From positions 67,291,754 to 67,355,753 of the forward strand of contig NC_081847.1 in assembly GCF_963259705.1 (NCBI RefSeq): 64,000 nt of DNA, written 5' to 3'. Below the pieces are notes generated by a model. It was given only the letters and a program-made list of their open reading frames with translations, ran no database searches and was not told where the DNA came from. The stretch's first letter is position 1. Every line of letters begins with the position of its first letter. A program made the position numbers and the translations under genes. This DNA is from Myotis daubentonii. Lineage: Eukaryota; Chordata; Mammalia; Chiroptera; Vespertilionidae. Positions 33,936-44,712 of this stretch are shown here, one piece after another.

Positions 33936-34886
33936 AGTTCTGTAGTGTTTTGCCACGAGTCTCCAGCGTCTATTGTGCTTTGACTTTTCTTCCTTTTGGC
34001 AGGGGTCCAGCACCTCTGTTTGTCAGCAGTCCTGTCCGAGGCTGTTTATTTTTTCTTCGTTTCTTACATCTTTTTGTTTCCTCTGTTTCTGCACTACTAA
34101 CATTGCTCCCATTGTTCTCCTCGGTTTCTTCTTTTTTTAATTCAACTTATTGGGGTGACATTGGTTAATAAGATTATATACATTTCAAGTGTAAAGTGCT
34201 CATCACTCAAAGTTTAGTCTTCTTCTGTCACCATATATTTGACCCCTTTACCCTCTTCAGTCTCTCCCTATCCTTTCCCCCTGGTAACGACCATACTGGT
34301 ATCTATGTTAATGAGTTTTTTGTTTGGTTTGTTCATTTGTTGTTTTCAGTTTTCTATCCCACATATGAGTGAAATCATTTGGTTCTTGTCATTTTCTCTC
34401 TGCCTTATTTCGCATGGCATGATACTCTCAAGATCTATCCATGTGTCCCAAATGGCAGAATTTAATCTTTTTTTTATGACTGAGTAGTATTCCACTGTAT
34501 TTATGTACTACATCTCCTTTATCCAATCATCCATTGAAGGACATTTGGGTTGTTTCCATGCCTTGGCTACTATGAACAATGCTGCAACAAACATAGGGGT
34601 ACATACATCTTTACGAATGAATGTTTTCACATTTTTTGGGTGTATACCCAGAAGAGGTATTGCTGATTCATATGGTAGTTCTAGTCTTAGTTTTCTGAGA
34701 AACCTCCATACTGTTTTCTGTAGTGGCTGTACCAATATACATTTTTCCACATCCTATCCCACACTTGTTACTTCTGGTCTTATTGATAATAGCCATTCTA
34801 ACAGGTTGTCTCATTGTGGTTTTATTTGCATTTCCATTATAGCTAGTGAGGTTGAATACCTTTTCATATATCTGTTAGACATTTGT

Positions 34887-35669
34887 TGCCGGGAGCCGGT
34901 CCATCCTTGCTGTTTCAAGGGACCTGGCATATATGGCATACGGTTCTTAATATGTTTGCTCACCTTCTTGGCGCTGTGTTTTAACCAAGGTCACCTCTCT
35001 GAGAAAGGTTGAATCCCCAGGTAGGGATTTTCCCCTGAAGTTAGGGAGGGAATAAAACCTCTTAACTACGAACAATCATGCTTAAGCTACATAATCTTTA
35101 CTCCCTGGAATGGAGATAAGAAACACCCTAACCTTTGGAATAGAGATTGATAGGATTGGAATCAACTGGTATAAATACAGATGCAACAAGACAGCAGGAG
35201 ACAGAACTTAGGAGACAGGACTAAGAAGACAGAACCAAGAGAGACAGAACTCAGAACACAGAACCTACAAAGAACGTTCTCTAGAGACAGAAGAACTTCG
35301 CTGGAGAGAACATGGCAAAAGATCTTGGACAGAAACTGGCCTCAGAACCTAGAGACAGAACCTAGCGAGAGAACATGGCAAAAGATCCTGGACTGAACCT
35401 GACTACAGAAATTGGCAAGAGAACCTGACTAGAACCTGGTGACTGAACATGGCTGGAGAACCTAGCAAGAGAACATGGACACAGAACCTGGCTGGAGATC
35501 CTAAGCAGAACCTCTCTGGAGATCCAGACCAGAACTTGGCTGGAGATCCTGGCTGTAGATCCTGGCTAGGCTGCTGATCAACTGAACACTGTCTCCGTGT
35601 CCTTCCTTCTTCGCCGACTCCGTCTACGCCTTTGGGAACCCCTGGACCTGCTGGGGTTGGACCCCGGCA
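34887..35669 (+). repeat. 5' LTR of the provirus
   Basis: 783 bp. TATAAATA at 35170-35177 and AATAAA at about 35050. The downstream half is built of degenerate units like GAACCTGGCTGGAGATCCT. It lacks a segment of roughly 30 bp present in LTR2 near 36485-36520. Confidence 0.92.
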
Positions 35670-35671
35670 TA

Positions 35672-35689
35672 TGGCGCCCGAACAGGGAC
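35672..35689 (+). other. Primer-binding site (tRNA-Lys type)
   Basis: TGGCGCCCGAACAGGGAC, complementary to the 3' end of tRNA-Lys, two bases after LTR1. Lysine PBS is usual for betaretroviruses and lentiviruses. Confidence 0.92.
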
Positions 35690-35932
35690 CCCTTAGGTAA
35701 GCCCCCCCACACTCGGGACGGATCGGACTCCACCGTACGAAGAGGGTGGATAGTCTTCGCTGACTCCGTCCACACCTTTGGGAACCCCTGGAACAGGATT
35801 CCCCTAGGTAAGCCCCCTCCATTGAGAACCCCCACACTCGGGACGGATAGGACTCCACCAGGGTGCTGCAAACCCCCCTATAGAGGATAAGTAGGGTAAG
35901 AAGGTGGATAGTACAGAACTTAGATTGAGAAG

Positions 35933-36205
35933 ATGTGCCATACTGAGTCCAAAGAAATAAGACTCTGTATTGATCTTTTAACATATATGCTTGCTAGCAG
36001 AGGAATTAAGGTTACTCCCAGTCAGACAGAACGTTTTATACAAGAAGTATGTCCATGCTTTTCTGAGGAAGGAAAGGTAAATGTAATGGCATGGGAGAAG
36101 GTAGGCCCAAGGAGCCTTATCCTTAACCCCACTGCAGCCTTTCTACCCTGGGAAAGTGCAGGATTGGCAAGCTCTCCCTGGGGTGATAGATCAGGACTCA
36201 GGTAA
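35933..36205 (+). pseudogene. gag matrix-like remnant of the ERV
   Basis: A 90-codon frame of which roughly the first half looks like the N-terminal matrix domain of a betaretroviral Gag (hydrophobic helix, RGIKV, then FIQEVCPCF and EEGKVNV). The residue after the initiator Met is Cys, so the usual N-myristoylation Gly is absent. The rest of gag is missing and the frame runs into unrelated sequence. A remnant, not a working protein. Confidence 0.65.
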
Positions 36206-36304
36206 TAGCGGAAAGCGCCAATCCTACTCTTAAAATGGATATAAGAGAGCATTTGAGGTTTTTCTTTTTAATGCCTGCTTTTAAAAAATAAAAAAGGGGG
36301 AATT

Positions 36305-37105
36305 TGCCGGAAGCCGGTCCATCCTTGCTGTTTCAAGGGACCTGGCATATATGGCATACGGTTCTTAATATGTTTGCTCACCTTCTTGGCGCTGTGTTTT
36401 AACCAAGGTCACCTCTCCGAGAAAGGTTGAATCCCCAGGTAGGGATTTTCCCCTGAAGTTAGGGAGGGAATAAAACCCCTCAACTAAGTGCCAGGCGGGT
36501 AATTAATCACTTTAACTATGAACAATCATGCTTAAGCTACATAATCTTTACTCCCTGGAATGGAGATAAGAAACCCCCTAACCTTTGTAATAGAGATTGA
36601 TAGGATTGAATCAACTGGTATAAATACAGATGTAACAAGACAGAAAGAGACAGAACTTAGAAGAGAGAACCTACAGACAGAACCTACAGAGAACCTAGAG
36701 ACAGAAGAACTTCGCTGGAGAGAGCATGCCGGAGGATCCTGGACAGGGACTGGCCTCGGAGCCTGGAGGCGGAGCCTGGAGAGAGCATGGCAGGGGATCC
36801 TGGACTGAACCTGACTGCAGAGATTGGCAGGAGAGCCTGACTGGAACCTGGTGACTGAGCCTGGCTGGAGAGCCTGGACGGAGCCTGGCTGGAGAACCTA
36901 GCAAGACAACATGGACACAGAACCTGGCTGGAGATCCTAAGCAGAACCTCTCTGGAGATCCAGACCAGAACTTGGCTGGAGATCCTGGCTGTAGATCCTG
37001 GCTAGGCTGCTGATCAACTGAACACTGCCTCCGTGTCATTCCTTCTTCGCCAACTCCGTCCACACCTTTGGGGACCCCTGGACCCGCTGGGGTTGGACCC
37101 CGGCA
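36305..37105 (+). repeat. 3' LTR of the provirus
   Basis: 801 bp. TATAAATA at 36619-36626. Very similar to LTR1 except for a G-rich patch (36715-36890) with many A-to-G differences and a short duplication of GGAGCCTGGCTGGAGA-like units. Confidence 0.92.
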
Positions 37106-37550
37106 ATTTGTGTGTTTTCTTGGGAAAAGTGTCTGTTCTGGCCTATGCCCGTTTTTAAATTGTTTGTTGTGGTTGAGTTGTATAAGTTCTTTATGTATTT
37201 TGGATATGTATTATCCGTTTATTGGAGGTATTATTTGCAAATATCTTCTTCCATTCAGTTGGTTGCTTTTTTGTTTTGTTGATGATTTCTTTTGCTGTGC
37301 AGAAACTTTTTAGTTTGATATGGTCCATTCATTTATTTTTACCTTTACTTCCATTGCCTTTTGGGTCAAATTAATAAAATCCTCTCTGAGACCATGGTCA
37401 TATGTTTAGTACCTATGTTTTCTTCTATGTATTTAATTGTTTTAGGAGTTATATTTAGCTCTTTGATTCATTTTAAGTTAGTTTTTGTGTATGGTATCAC
37501 AAATAGCAGTTTACTGTCATTCTTTTGCATGTGACTTTCCAGTTTTCCTT

Positions 37551-37764
37551 CTGGGTTTCTTTAGGTGGTGATAAATGTACATTCTGCTTCCTCCTGAAGG
37601 ACAGTACCTCTGGTTTTGGATGTGTTCTAGAGGACACTGGCAGTTTGCGTTAGCACCTTTTCGGCTCTTCTTCCTCTTCTCATCTTCAGGGCCTTTCCAC
37701 CTGCTCTTCAGGATGCTGTAGGGTTCCTAGGAGACTCAGAAATGCAGGACTCTGGCAATAGAAA
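37551..37764. other. Unannotated intron
   Basis: No element recognised. Confidence 0.35.
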
Positions 37765-37925
37765 AAGCAGACATTTTGAAATCAGACAGCCTAGGTTCTA
37801 GCTCTGCCTCTGCTGTTCACTCTTGTGTGACCAGACTTCAGATTACTCCTTATTAAAATGGGAGAGTCTCCTCTGCATGGCGTTGTGGTGAGGGTCAGAG
37901 CTAAGGCACGTCAAGCGGAAGTCAG
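37765..37925 (+). repeat. MIR SINE
   Basis: 'cagacagcctaggttctagc' and 'ctctgcctctgctgttcact' then 'gcgttgtggtgagggtcaga'. Confidence 0.8.
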
Positions 37926-38884
37926 AAGCTGATATGCCATCAAGAGCCAGGCTGGTAGTATAAAAGCCAAAATATCAGGCAATAGAGACTTGTGTGGACC
38001 GAAGTAAAATTGGGAATATATCACTATGCTCAAGAGGCAGCTGCTTCACAGCCATGTCAGAGGCAGAACCAGTGCTGTCATATCTGCTGTCTCATAAAGA
38101 TTTTTGTGTGTTCTCTCTTGAATTGTAAGTGTTGGTAGTATGTTCATATTCTCAGAGGCACCATGCAAGCTAAAGAACGCTCTTTTCCAATTTTGCACTT
38201 CTTAAGTGTCAGTTTGCAACTAGAGATGTGAAGTCCTGCGCCCAGGGCTTGGCACCAGGCCAGTTCCCAATCTATGGTGACTGTTGTTTGGAGTTTGACA
38301 ACATCTTTTGGGTTTCTTGTTGATTAAGCAGCACGCTGGTTCCACTTGTTGCTAGGTCAACTCCATTCCTGCTTATTACCTGTGGTATTTGAAATACCTG
38401 AAATATGCTCTTCTTTTGGTCCATTTGGTGGTGTGGCATGGTTCTCCTACTCGGGTGTCTCCCGGCCAATCAGGTGGAATTTAGCAGGATGTTTGTGGAG
38501 GAGCACACCTTTGCAGGTCTGGTTAAAACAATAAGGATTTCCTACCTTTTGGTGGACACAGTGTTCAGGCTGTTGGCTGCCACTCACCAAAGATCCCTGA
38601 GAGGGGTTCATGGATACCATTGGATTTGGGGGAGAAATTGTTAATATTTGTTTCACGTTGTTAATACTCCTCCTCCACCTCCTCGAAAAAGTATGGGGGC
38701 TTTTGTGTATATGTGAATCATAGGGAAGGAGATGGCCACTTTTGGGGGCTCTTACTAAGTTGTGCATTATGATACAAATACTAATTCTGTTTTTATTTTT
38801 GAAATGATTAAAATATATAATTACAGAATTAGAAATTTCAAAACTACTGAGAAACTTTAACCTTGTTATAATTACTCTGCAAAC
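37926..38884. other. Unannotated intron
   Basis: About 1 kb, nothing recognised. Confidence 0.4.
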
Positions 38885-38892
38885 CTTTAAAG

Positions 38893-39369
38893 CAGTGATT
38901 TTCAACCGCTGTGCCATGGCACACTGGTGTGCTGCAAGAATTTTTAAAACACCTGACTAGCCCGGCGGGCATGGCTCAGTGGTTGAGCATCGACCTATGA
39001 ACCAGGAGGTCAAGGTTTGATTCCGGTCAGAGCACGGGTTGCGGACTTGATCCCCAGTGGAGGGCATGCAGGAGACAACCAATCAATGATTCTCTCTCAT
39101 CATTGATGTTTCTATCTCTTTCTCCCTCTCCCTTCCTTTCTGAAATCAATAAAAATATTTTAAAAATAAAATAAAATCACCTGACTATTTAGTTAGGCAC
39201 TGACATCTTTTCCCTTATGTTGTCAAATTAAAAAATGACAACAGCCAACACAACAATAGCCACCCAGTGTTTTTTGTTGGATTGGCAAAAAATTTATTTT
39301 TTGGTGTGCCACAGAATTTTAGTAATTAGTTTATGTGTGCCATGAGATGAAAAGGGTTGAAAATCACTG
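38893..39369. mobile_element. Non-autonomous hAT element, carrying a nested SINE
   Basis: Ends CAGTGATTTTCAACC and GGTTGAAAATCACTG (perfect 15-bp TIRs). TSD CTTTAAAG at 38885-38892 and 39370-39377. Without the SINE the element is about 250 bp. Confidence 0.95.
38960..39177 (+). repeat. tRNA SINE nested in the hAT element
   Basis: Box A 'atggctcagtggttgagc' and a CT-rich 3' part with 'atcaataaaaatattt'. TSD CACCTGACTA at 38950-38959 and 39178-39187, both inside the hAT. Confidence 0.93.
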
Positions 39370-39377
39370 CTTTAAAG

Positions 39378-40144
39378 AATTCTATAGTAAATAGATCCAG
39401 ATGAAAAGCTCTGATAGATTGAGAAATATAGAGGGTCATTTGTACACTGCAAGTTTTTGACTTGTGTTTCCCACCCACTCTCTCTGGTCTCAGTGTGATT
39501 TCCTACTCTGGGTTCGTGGGAATTGGGAAGGACACTGTTTGATTCATTCTGTGGCAATACTAGGGATTTTGAAAAAGACAAGATGGGCCAGTTATGTCAC
39601 TTCCTGTCGTCTGATCAAAAGTTTGATGAAGAAATGGAGTAACAAAAAGCTGCTTCCAGGCAGCCGGGCAGTTGCCTGATGGTGACCCCAGTTTCCAGTG
39701 GTGCCCTGGTTCTCAGTAGGTCCAGTCAAGTCACTGTGACCTTTGGTCTCCTTAGAAATCCCTGATGTTGACTGCGCTGCAACTGTCTGCTCAAGAGGCT
39801 GGCCTTTGGAGCAGAGCTGTGTGCTCCCTGCAACAAAGGCAGCTTGTGGATGTTAGAGTGAGGCCACAGAGAAAATCCCATGGGCCTCAGAGGGTTTGGA
39901 TCCTGTCTGCACTTATCTTTCTGGGTTTGTCAGTTCACTTTTATTTCCCATCTCCAAGATCCCAACAGGCATCAGATGAGAGATGGACTAAATACTTATA
40001 CATCATCCTTCCCCTACGGCCACTGGGCCATGAGAAGGCACTCCTGGATAATTTTATAGACCAATAGGAAATTGAATTTCAGAGGAAAGAAACCAATTCC
40101 TGGTAAAGAAAGTGGAGGAGGTAGGGGGAACTATTGTTTGCTCA
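39378..40144. other. Unannotated intron
   Basis: No element recognised. Confidence 0.4.
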
Positions 40145-40345
40145 GTCAGTCCAACAAAGATTGATTAAGCTGTGCCTGAGCTGGGTCTTGTGCTAGTTGC
40201 TGCGAATACAAATTGAAATCCAGGCCTTGGTCTGTGAGCTCTCAGTGTGGGGTGGGGTAGGAAGGAAGAGTCAGGGCAAGTAAGGTTTGGGCAGAGAGGA
40301 ACAGGAACAAAAGCAAGACAGGGAAGGAGTGAGAACTAGCATGGG
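40145..40345 (-). repeat. L2 (antisense, diverged)
   Basis: 'gctgtgcctgagctgggtct' then 'tggtctgtgagctctcagtg'. Confidence 0.5.
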
Positions 40346-40429
40346 TTGTGCCTTGATTCTCAGTGTAAAGTGCAGGCTAGGTGAGGAGGCTAGAGAGGCT
40401 CTGGTCCCCATTTGCAAGGACAAGTTGTA

Positions 40430-40560
40430 TATGGCAGTGGTTACACCAGAGTTCAGATCTTTTCTCTATCCCCTATTTGTTGAAGAACCCAAGGCAGTCA
40501 CCTAATTTCTCTAAGCCCGATTTTCTCATTTGTAAAATGGGTCAATAATAGTTTGGGTGA
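40430..40560 (+). repeat. MIR SINE
   Basis: 'cagtcacctaatttctctaa' and 'tctcatttgtaaaatgggtc', strong MIR core. Confidence 0.85.
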
Positions 40561-41109
40561 GGTGAGGGATGACATTTAGGTTTTAGAGGGAGCCTGGGTA
40601 GTTGGAATTACTCTTGAAACAAGGTTCATAAATCACTCATGGGGTAGAGTAGCCTTCACTCTCTGAGTGCAGCTTTGCCCACCACTGTTGGGGACCACTG
40701 AGCCAGTCACTGGGGCCATTCTGCTGTGAAGTCTTCGCTGAGAAGTGCACACAGGCTGAGAACCCAGGATGCACATCCTTACTGCTTACCAGCAGGCTTT
40801 GTCCCATCCTGCTGCCTCAAAACCTAGCCACATAGCACTGTACTGGCGACAGGCTGGAGAACATGTGGAGAGACCTGAGGTGGGTGGGGCTCAGGCTAAT
40901 GTGTGTGTGCCGGGGGGCGGGCGGGAGGGGGAGCTGGGTGGAGGCACCCCGGAGCTGAGTGAGGAGCATAGAGAAGGGCTCTGTGAAGTGCAGTGTGATC
41001 CTTGGCACAGGGAGAGTGTTCGGCACTGTGAGGTAAAAGGGGGCCCGGCGAAGCCACACCACAGAGATTGGTTTTAATCATAGGACAGTGGGGGCTCTTA
41101 GCAGGAGAA
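40561..41109. other. Unannotated intron
   Basis: GC-rich stretch 40900-40960, otherwise nothing. Confidence 0.4.
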
Positions 41110-41217
41110 TAACACAGTCAGGTCAATGTTTTACTTGATATTTATGTATTTAACATTATAATTTTATTTATTTCTGAATGGATAGTACACACCCCTGTTT
41201 AAAATGAAAAGGTACAG

Positions 41218-41446
41218 CCGAAACCGGTTTGGCTCAGTGGATAGAGCATCGGCCTGCAGACTGAAGGGTCCCGGGTTCGATTCCGGTCAAGGGCATGTAC
41301 CAGGGTTGCGGGCATATCCCCAGTGGGAGATGTGCAGGAGGCGGCTGATCGATGTTTCTCTCTCATCGATGTTTCTAACTCTCTATCTCTCTCCCTTCCT
41401 CTCTGTAAAAAATCAATAAAATATATTTTAAAAATAAAAATAAAAT
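41218..41446 (+). repeat. Ves SINE (near-consensus, young)
   Basis: Starts CCGAAACCGGTTTGGCTCAG with intact box A and box B (GGGTTCGATTCCGG) and ends in an A-rich tail. Perfect 17-bp TSD AAAATGAAAAGGTACAG at 41201-41217 and 41447-41463. Confidence 0.97.
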
Positions 41447-41749
41447 AAAATGAAAAGGTACAGAAGAATCTACAGTCAGGATTTTTCTTCCTGCTGTTGT
41501 CCCATGTCTGTCTGTCACCTAGCTCTTTTCCCAACAGACAACCAAAAGTTATTTGTTTCTTTTATATTCCTTCAGAGATATTTTATGCATATAGAAGCAG
41601 ATAGTCATATACAATACACACACACACACACACACAAACAACGTTTCCTACTTTTAACACAAGTTACATTGTTCTACTCCTTTTCTCACTTACTTTACCC
41701 TGGAGATCATTCTATAGTGCTATAGAAAGAGATTCTTTTGGGTAGAAAC

Positions 41750-41761
41750 CAAGATGGCGGC
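41750..41761 (+). promoter_or_regulatory. YY1-like site at HAL1 A 5' end
   Basis: CAAGATGGCGGC matches the YY1 motif that sets the transcription start in L1 5' UTRs. Confidence 0.6.
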
Positions 41762-42765
41762 ATAGGTAAACACTGGAGATTGCTGCCTCGCACAACCACT
41801 TCAAAAATACAACTAAAAGACAAACAGACATCATCCAGAACCACAGGAAGACTGGCTAAGTGGAAATTCTACAACTAGAAGGAAAAAGAAAATCATACCG
41901 AGACTCAGAGGAGGTGCAGTGCGGAAGTAAAATACAAAGGTGTGGAGGTGCATGTGAAGAGGGCTGGCGGCTGAAGACACGATTGTCTTCTTCAATCGGG
42001 AGGGAGTCTCAAGCTCTGAGCTCCAGTTCCGGGTGGGTCTCTAGGGACCCAGACTCTTATGGGAGAAACGGGACTGTCTGGCATCGGTCAGAACTCGAGG
42101 GCAGCTTTCTCTCAGAGGCGCTCACAGTGATTGCCCGGGCCTCTGAGGGCAGGACTGAGAGCAGCCATACTGCATGCTCCTCCCCGCCTGTTGATCCCCT
42201 GGGGCCCCGCCCCGCCCAAGCCATGTAAAGAGGATTTTGCATATGAAAGGTCTGGCCCTTTGTAATCTGAAAATTACTTAACAAACTGCAGCTGCCCCAA
42301 AGCCCCAGGGCAACTTGCATTGCTTTACAGATGGCTTCAGCTGGGTAGCCTCAGGCAGAGGCTAGATTAGCACCTCCTTAGAGATCCAAGAGCCAGTGTA
42401 CCCAGTGGTCAGAGTGGGACCATCCAGATTACAACTCCTCAGATCCATAAGGGACACACTCAGGGGGCAGACTCAATGAGCACCAAAGCCCCACTGAAGC
42501 AAGTCTTGCCCCAGAAGGGTGTCTTCAGCGCAGAAGTTCTCCCACCGTAGACACAACTGATTCTCACTGCCAATTGGCCTGAAGGTCAATTCCTCCCAGT
42601 GATACCTACAACAATCAAGGCTTAACTACAACAAGACTGTGCACAACGCCCACAAGGGGGTTCACCAAGAGTGTCTACCCCAGGTAATTGGGGAGGCTGA
42701 GTCACTGGGCCCTATAGGACACTTAGCACAGAAAGCCACTCTATTGACACAGCAAAGCATAAAAA

Positions 42766-43632
42766 ATGCCAAGACAAAGAAACAGGACACAAATGACAGA
42801 AATGGAGGAAAGCAAACTACTGGATATAGAGTTCAAAACCACACTTTTGAGGTTTTTCAAGAATTTTCTAGAAACCGCCGATAAACTTAATGAGACCCTC
42901 AAGAAATCTAATGAGACACTTGATGTTGTGATAAAGGACCAACTAGAAATTAAGCATACACTGACTGAAATAAAGAATATTATACAGACTCCCAACAGCA
43001 GACCAGAGGATCGCAAGAATCAAGTCAAAGATTTGAAATACGAAGAAGCAAAAAACACCCAACCGGAAAAGCAAAATGAAAAAAGAATCCAAAAATACGA
43101 AGATAGTGTGAGGAGCCTCTGGGACAGCTTCAAGCGTACCAACATCCGAATTATAGGGGTGCCAGAAGAAGAGAGAGAGCAAGATATTGAAAACCTATTT
43201 GAAGAAATAATGACAGAAAACTTTCCCTACCTGGTGAAAGAAATAGACTTACAGGTCCAGGAAGCGCAGAGAACCCCAAACAAAAGGAATCCAAAGAGGA
43301 CCACACCAAGACACATCATAATTAAAATGCCAAGAGCAAAAGACAAAGAGAGAATCTTAAAAGCAGCAAGAGAAAGATAGTCAGTTACCTACAACGGAGT
43401 ACCCATACGACTGTCAGCTGATTTCTCAACAGAAACTTTGCAGGCCAGAAGGGAGTGGCAAGAAATATTCAAAGTGATGAATACCAAGAACCTACAACCA
43501 AGATTACTTTATCCAGCAAAGCTAACATTCAGAATTGAAGGTCAGATAAAGAGCTTCACAGATAAGGAAAAGCTAAAGGGGTTCATCACCACTAAACCAG
43601 TATTATATGAAATGCTGAAAGGTATCTTTTAA
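42766..43632 (+). pseudogene. HAL1 A ORF1-like gene with one in-frame stop
   Basis: L1 ORF1p is an RNA-binding trimeric chaperone. Codons 1-204 encode an N-terminal coiled-coil-like region (about residues 15-75), then an RRM (NIRIIGVPEEE...PRHIIIKMPRAKDKERILKAARER). A TAG follows at 43378-43380. The frame continues as the C-terminal domain (LQARREWQEIF...LQPRLLYPAKLTF) to TAA at 43630-43632. Apart from that stop the frame is intact. Confidence 0.88.
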
Positions 43633-43796
43633 GAACAGGAAGAAGAAAAAGGTAAAGATACAAATTATGAACAACAAATACACATCCATCAACAAGTGAA
43701 TCTAAAAATCAAGTGAATAAATAATCTGATGATCAGAATAAACTGGTGATTATAATATAATCAGGAGTATAGAAAGGGAGTGAACCGACTATTCTT

Positions 43797-43940
43797 ATGG
43801 GGGAAAGGGGTGTGGGGGATGTGGGAAGAGACTGGACAAAAATCGTGCACCTATGGATGAGGACAGTGGTGGGGGGTGAGGGCGGAGGGTTGGAGGGGAA
43901 TCTGGTGGAGGGGAGCTACGGGGGGGGAGGGAAGAGGAAC
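43797..43940 (+). repeat. G-rich polypurine tract of HAL1 A 3' UTR
   Basis: Multiple runs of three or more G, as in L1 3' UTRs. Could fold as G-quadruplex. Confidence 0.8.
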
Positions 43941-44474
43941 AACTGTAATAATCTGAACAATAAAGATTTAATTAAAAAAAGAAAAAAAAAGAAAGAGAGT
44001 TTTCATTATTTCTAATGGCCATAGAGTATTCTGTCACATGGTTGTAGCATTATTTTTACCCTGTCCTCTACTGATGGATATTCCAGGGTTTTCAACTGGA
44101 ATAAGCTTTCTATAAGGACATTTTACATGTATGTGAACTTGGTTGTGTCAAAGATCATGTATGTTTGATAGCTGTTTCCAACTCGATCTTCATAGAGGTT
44201 GTACTAATTTAACCCTTTCCCACCCTTCCAACAGTGTATGAATCAGTTATGTATCTTTAGAAAATTCCTTTTGGGAGGCTGCTGGAGCATGGATTTCAGA
44301 GGGACAAGTTGAGGTGAACAGACTCATTAAGGAACAGCTGACATGGACCTGCCATGGGTCATGGGAACTGGAGCTGGAACAGAGATGGATTCCAGGGAGT
44401 TGGTGATTCAGTAGAAATGAGAGAATCTTTCAGATGAGGTTTTATAGGCCTCAGTTGTTTTTGTGTTTTTGTTG

Positions 44475-44712
44475 TTAATCCTCACCCGATATTTTTTCCA
44501 TTGACTTTTAGAGAGAGTGGAAGGGAGGGGAAGCAACAATGAGAGAGAAACATAGATGTGAGAGAGACACATTGATTGGTTGCCTCTTGCACATGTCCAA
44601 CCAGGGTTGGGGATTGAGCCTACAATCAAGGTATGTGCCCTTGACTGGAGTCGCACCCTCAACCCTTCAGTCTGCAGGCAGATGCTCTATCCATTGAGCC
44701 AAACCAGCTAGA
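44475..44712 (-). repeat. Ves-related tRNA SINE
   Basis: Complement with the 'aatcctcacccgat' tail and a tRNA head ending 'ccattgagccaaaccagcta'. Confidence 0.88.

Larger units (their letters stand above)
34887..37105 (+). mobile_element. Short defective betaretrovirus-like endogenous provirus (class II ERV)
   Basis: Two LTRs (34887-35669, 36305-37105) start TGCCGG and end CCGGCA. The 6-bp target duplication ATTTGT (34881-34886 and 37106-37111) is typical of class II ERVs. A primer-binding site TGGCGCCCGAACAGGGAC complementary to tRNA-Lys starts two bases after LTR1. A purine-rich tract (AAAAAAGGGGGAA) precedes LTR2. The internal part is only about 635 bp: leader, a matrix-like gag remnant, then a jump to the 3' end. 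Pro, pol and env are absent. It cannot replicate by itself. Confidence 0.93.
34130..37550 (-). repeat. L1 (antisense, 3' UTR and ORF2), split by a provirus
   Basis: 34130-34886 and 37106-37550 are consecutive antisense L1 3' UTR/ORF2 C-terminal sequence ('acattggttaataagattat', then 'ttctggcctatgcccg'). Removing 34887-37105 and one copy of ATTTGT joins them. Confidence 0.85.
41741..43989 (+). mobile_element. Full-length HAL1 (half-L1) copy A
   Basis: Begins AGAAACCAAGATGGCGGC like an intact L1 5' UTR, has about 1 kb of 5' UTR, then an ORF1-like frame (42766-43632). It then goes directly into a G-rich 3' UTR with AATAAA at 43959-43964 and an A-rich tail. There is no ORF2, which defines HAL1: it must use L1 reverse transcriptase in trans. 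AGAAAGAGA at 41724-41732 and 43990-43998 is a probable short target duplication. Confidence 0.9.
41110..44270 (-). repeat. Old L1M 3' UTR (antisense) interrupted by Ves and HAL1
   Basis: Three pieces in order: 41110-41217, 41464-41732, 43990-44270. Landmarks are 'ttcagagatattttatgcat', 'cctggagatcattctatagt' and 'tcatagaggttgtactaatt'. The split is explained by a SINE and a HAL1. Confidence 0.75.

Noticed and set aside
35403..35984. 193-codon minus-strand frame, and a similar 122-codon one at 36695-37063
   Set aside because: Antisense to the LTR repeat region (units of CCAGGTTCT type), duplicated because there are two LTRs. Composition follows the DNA repeat and no protein family is visible.
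41218..41300. Possible tRNA gene (box A and box B present)
   Set aside because: It is the tRNA-derived head of a Ves SINE with A-rich tail and TSD. The cloverleaf is degenerate and the same head occurs many times in the window.
42766..43632. New host gene encoding a coiled-coil plus RRM protein
   Set aside because: It is ORF1 of a HAL1 retrotransposon, present twice in the window with the same UTRs, an internal stop and retrotransposon hallmarks.
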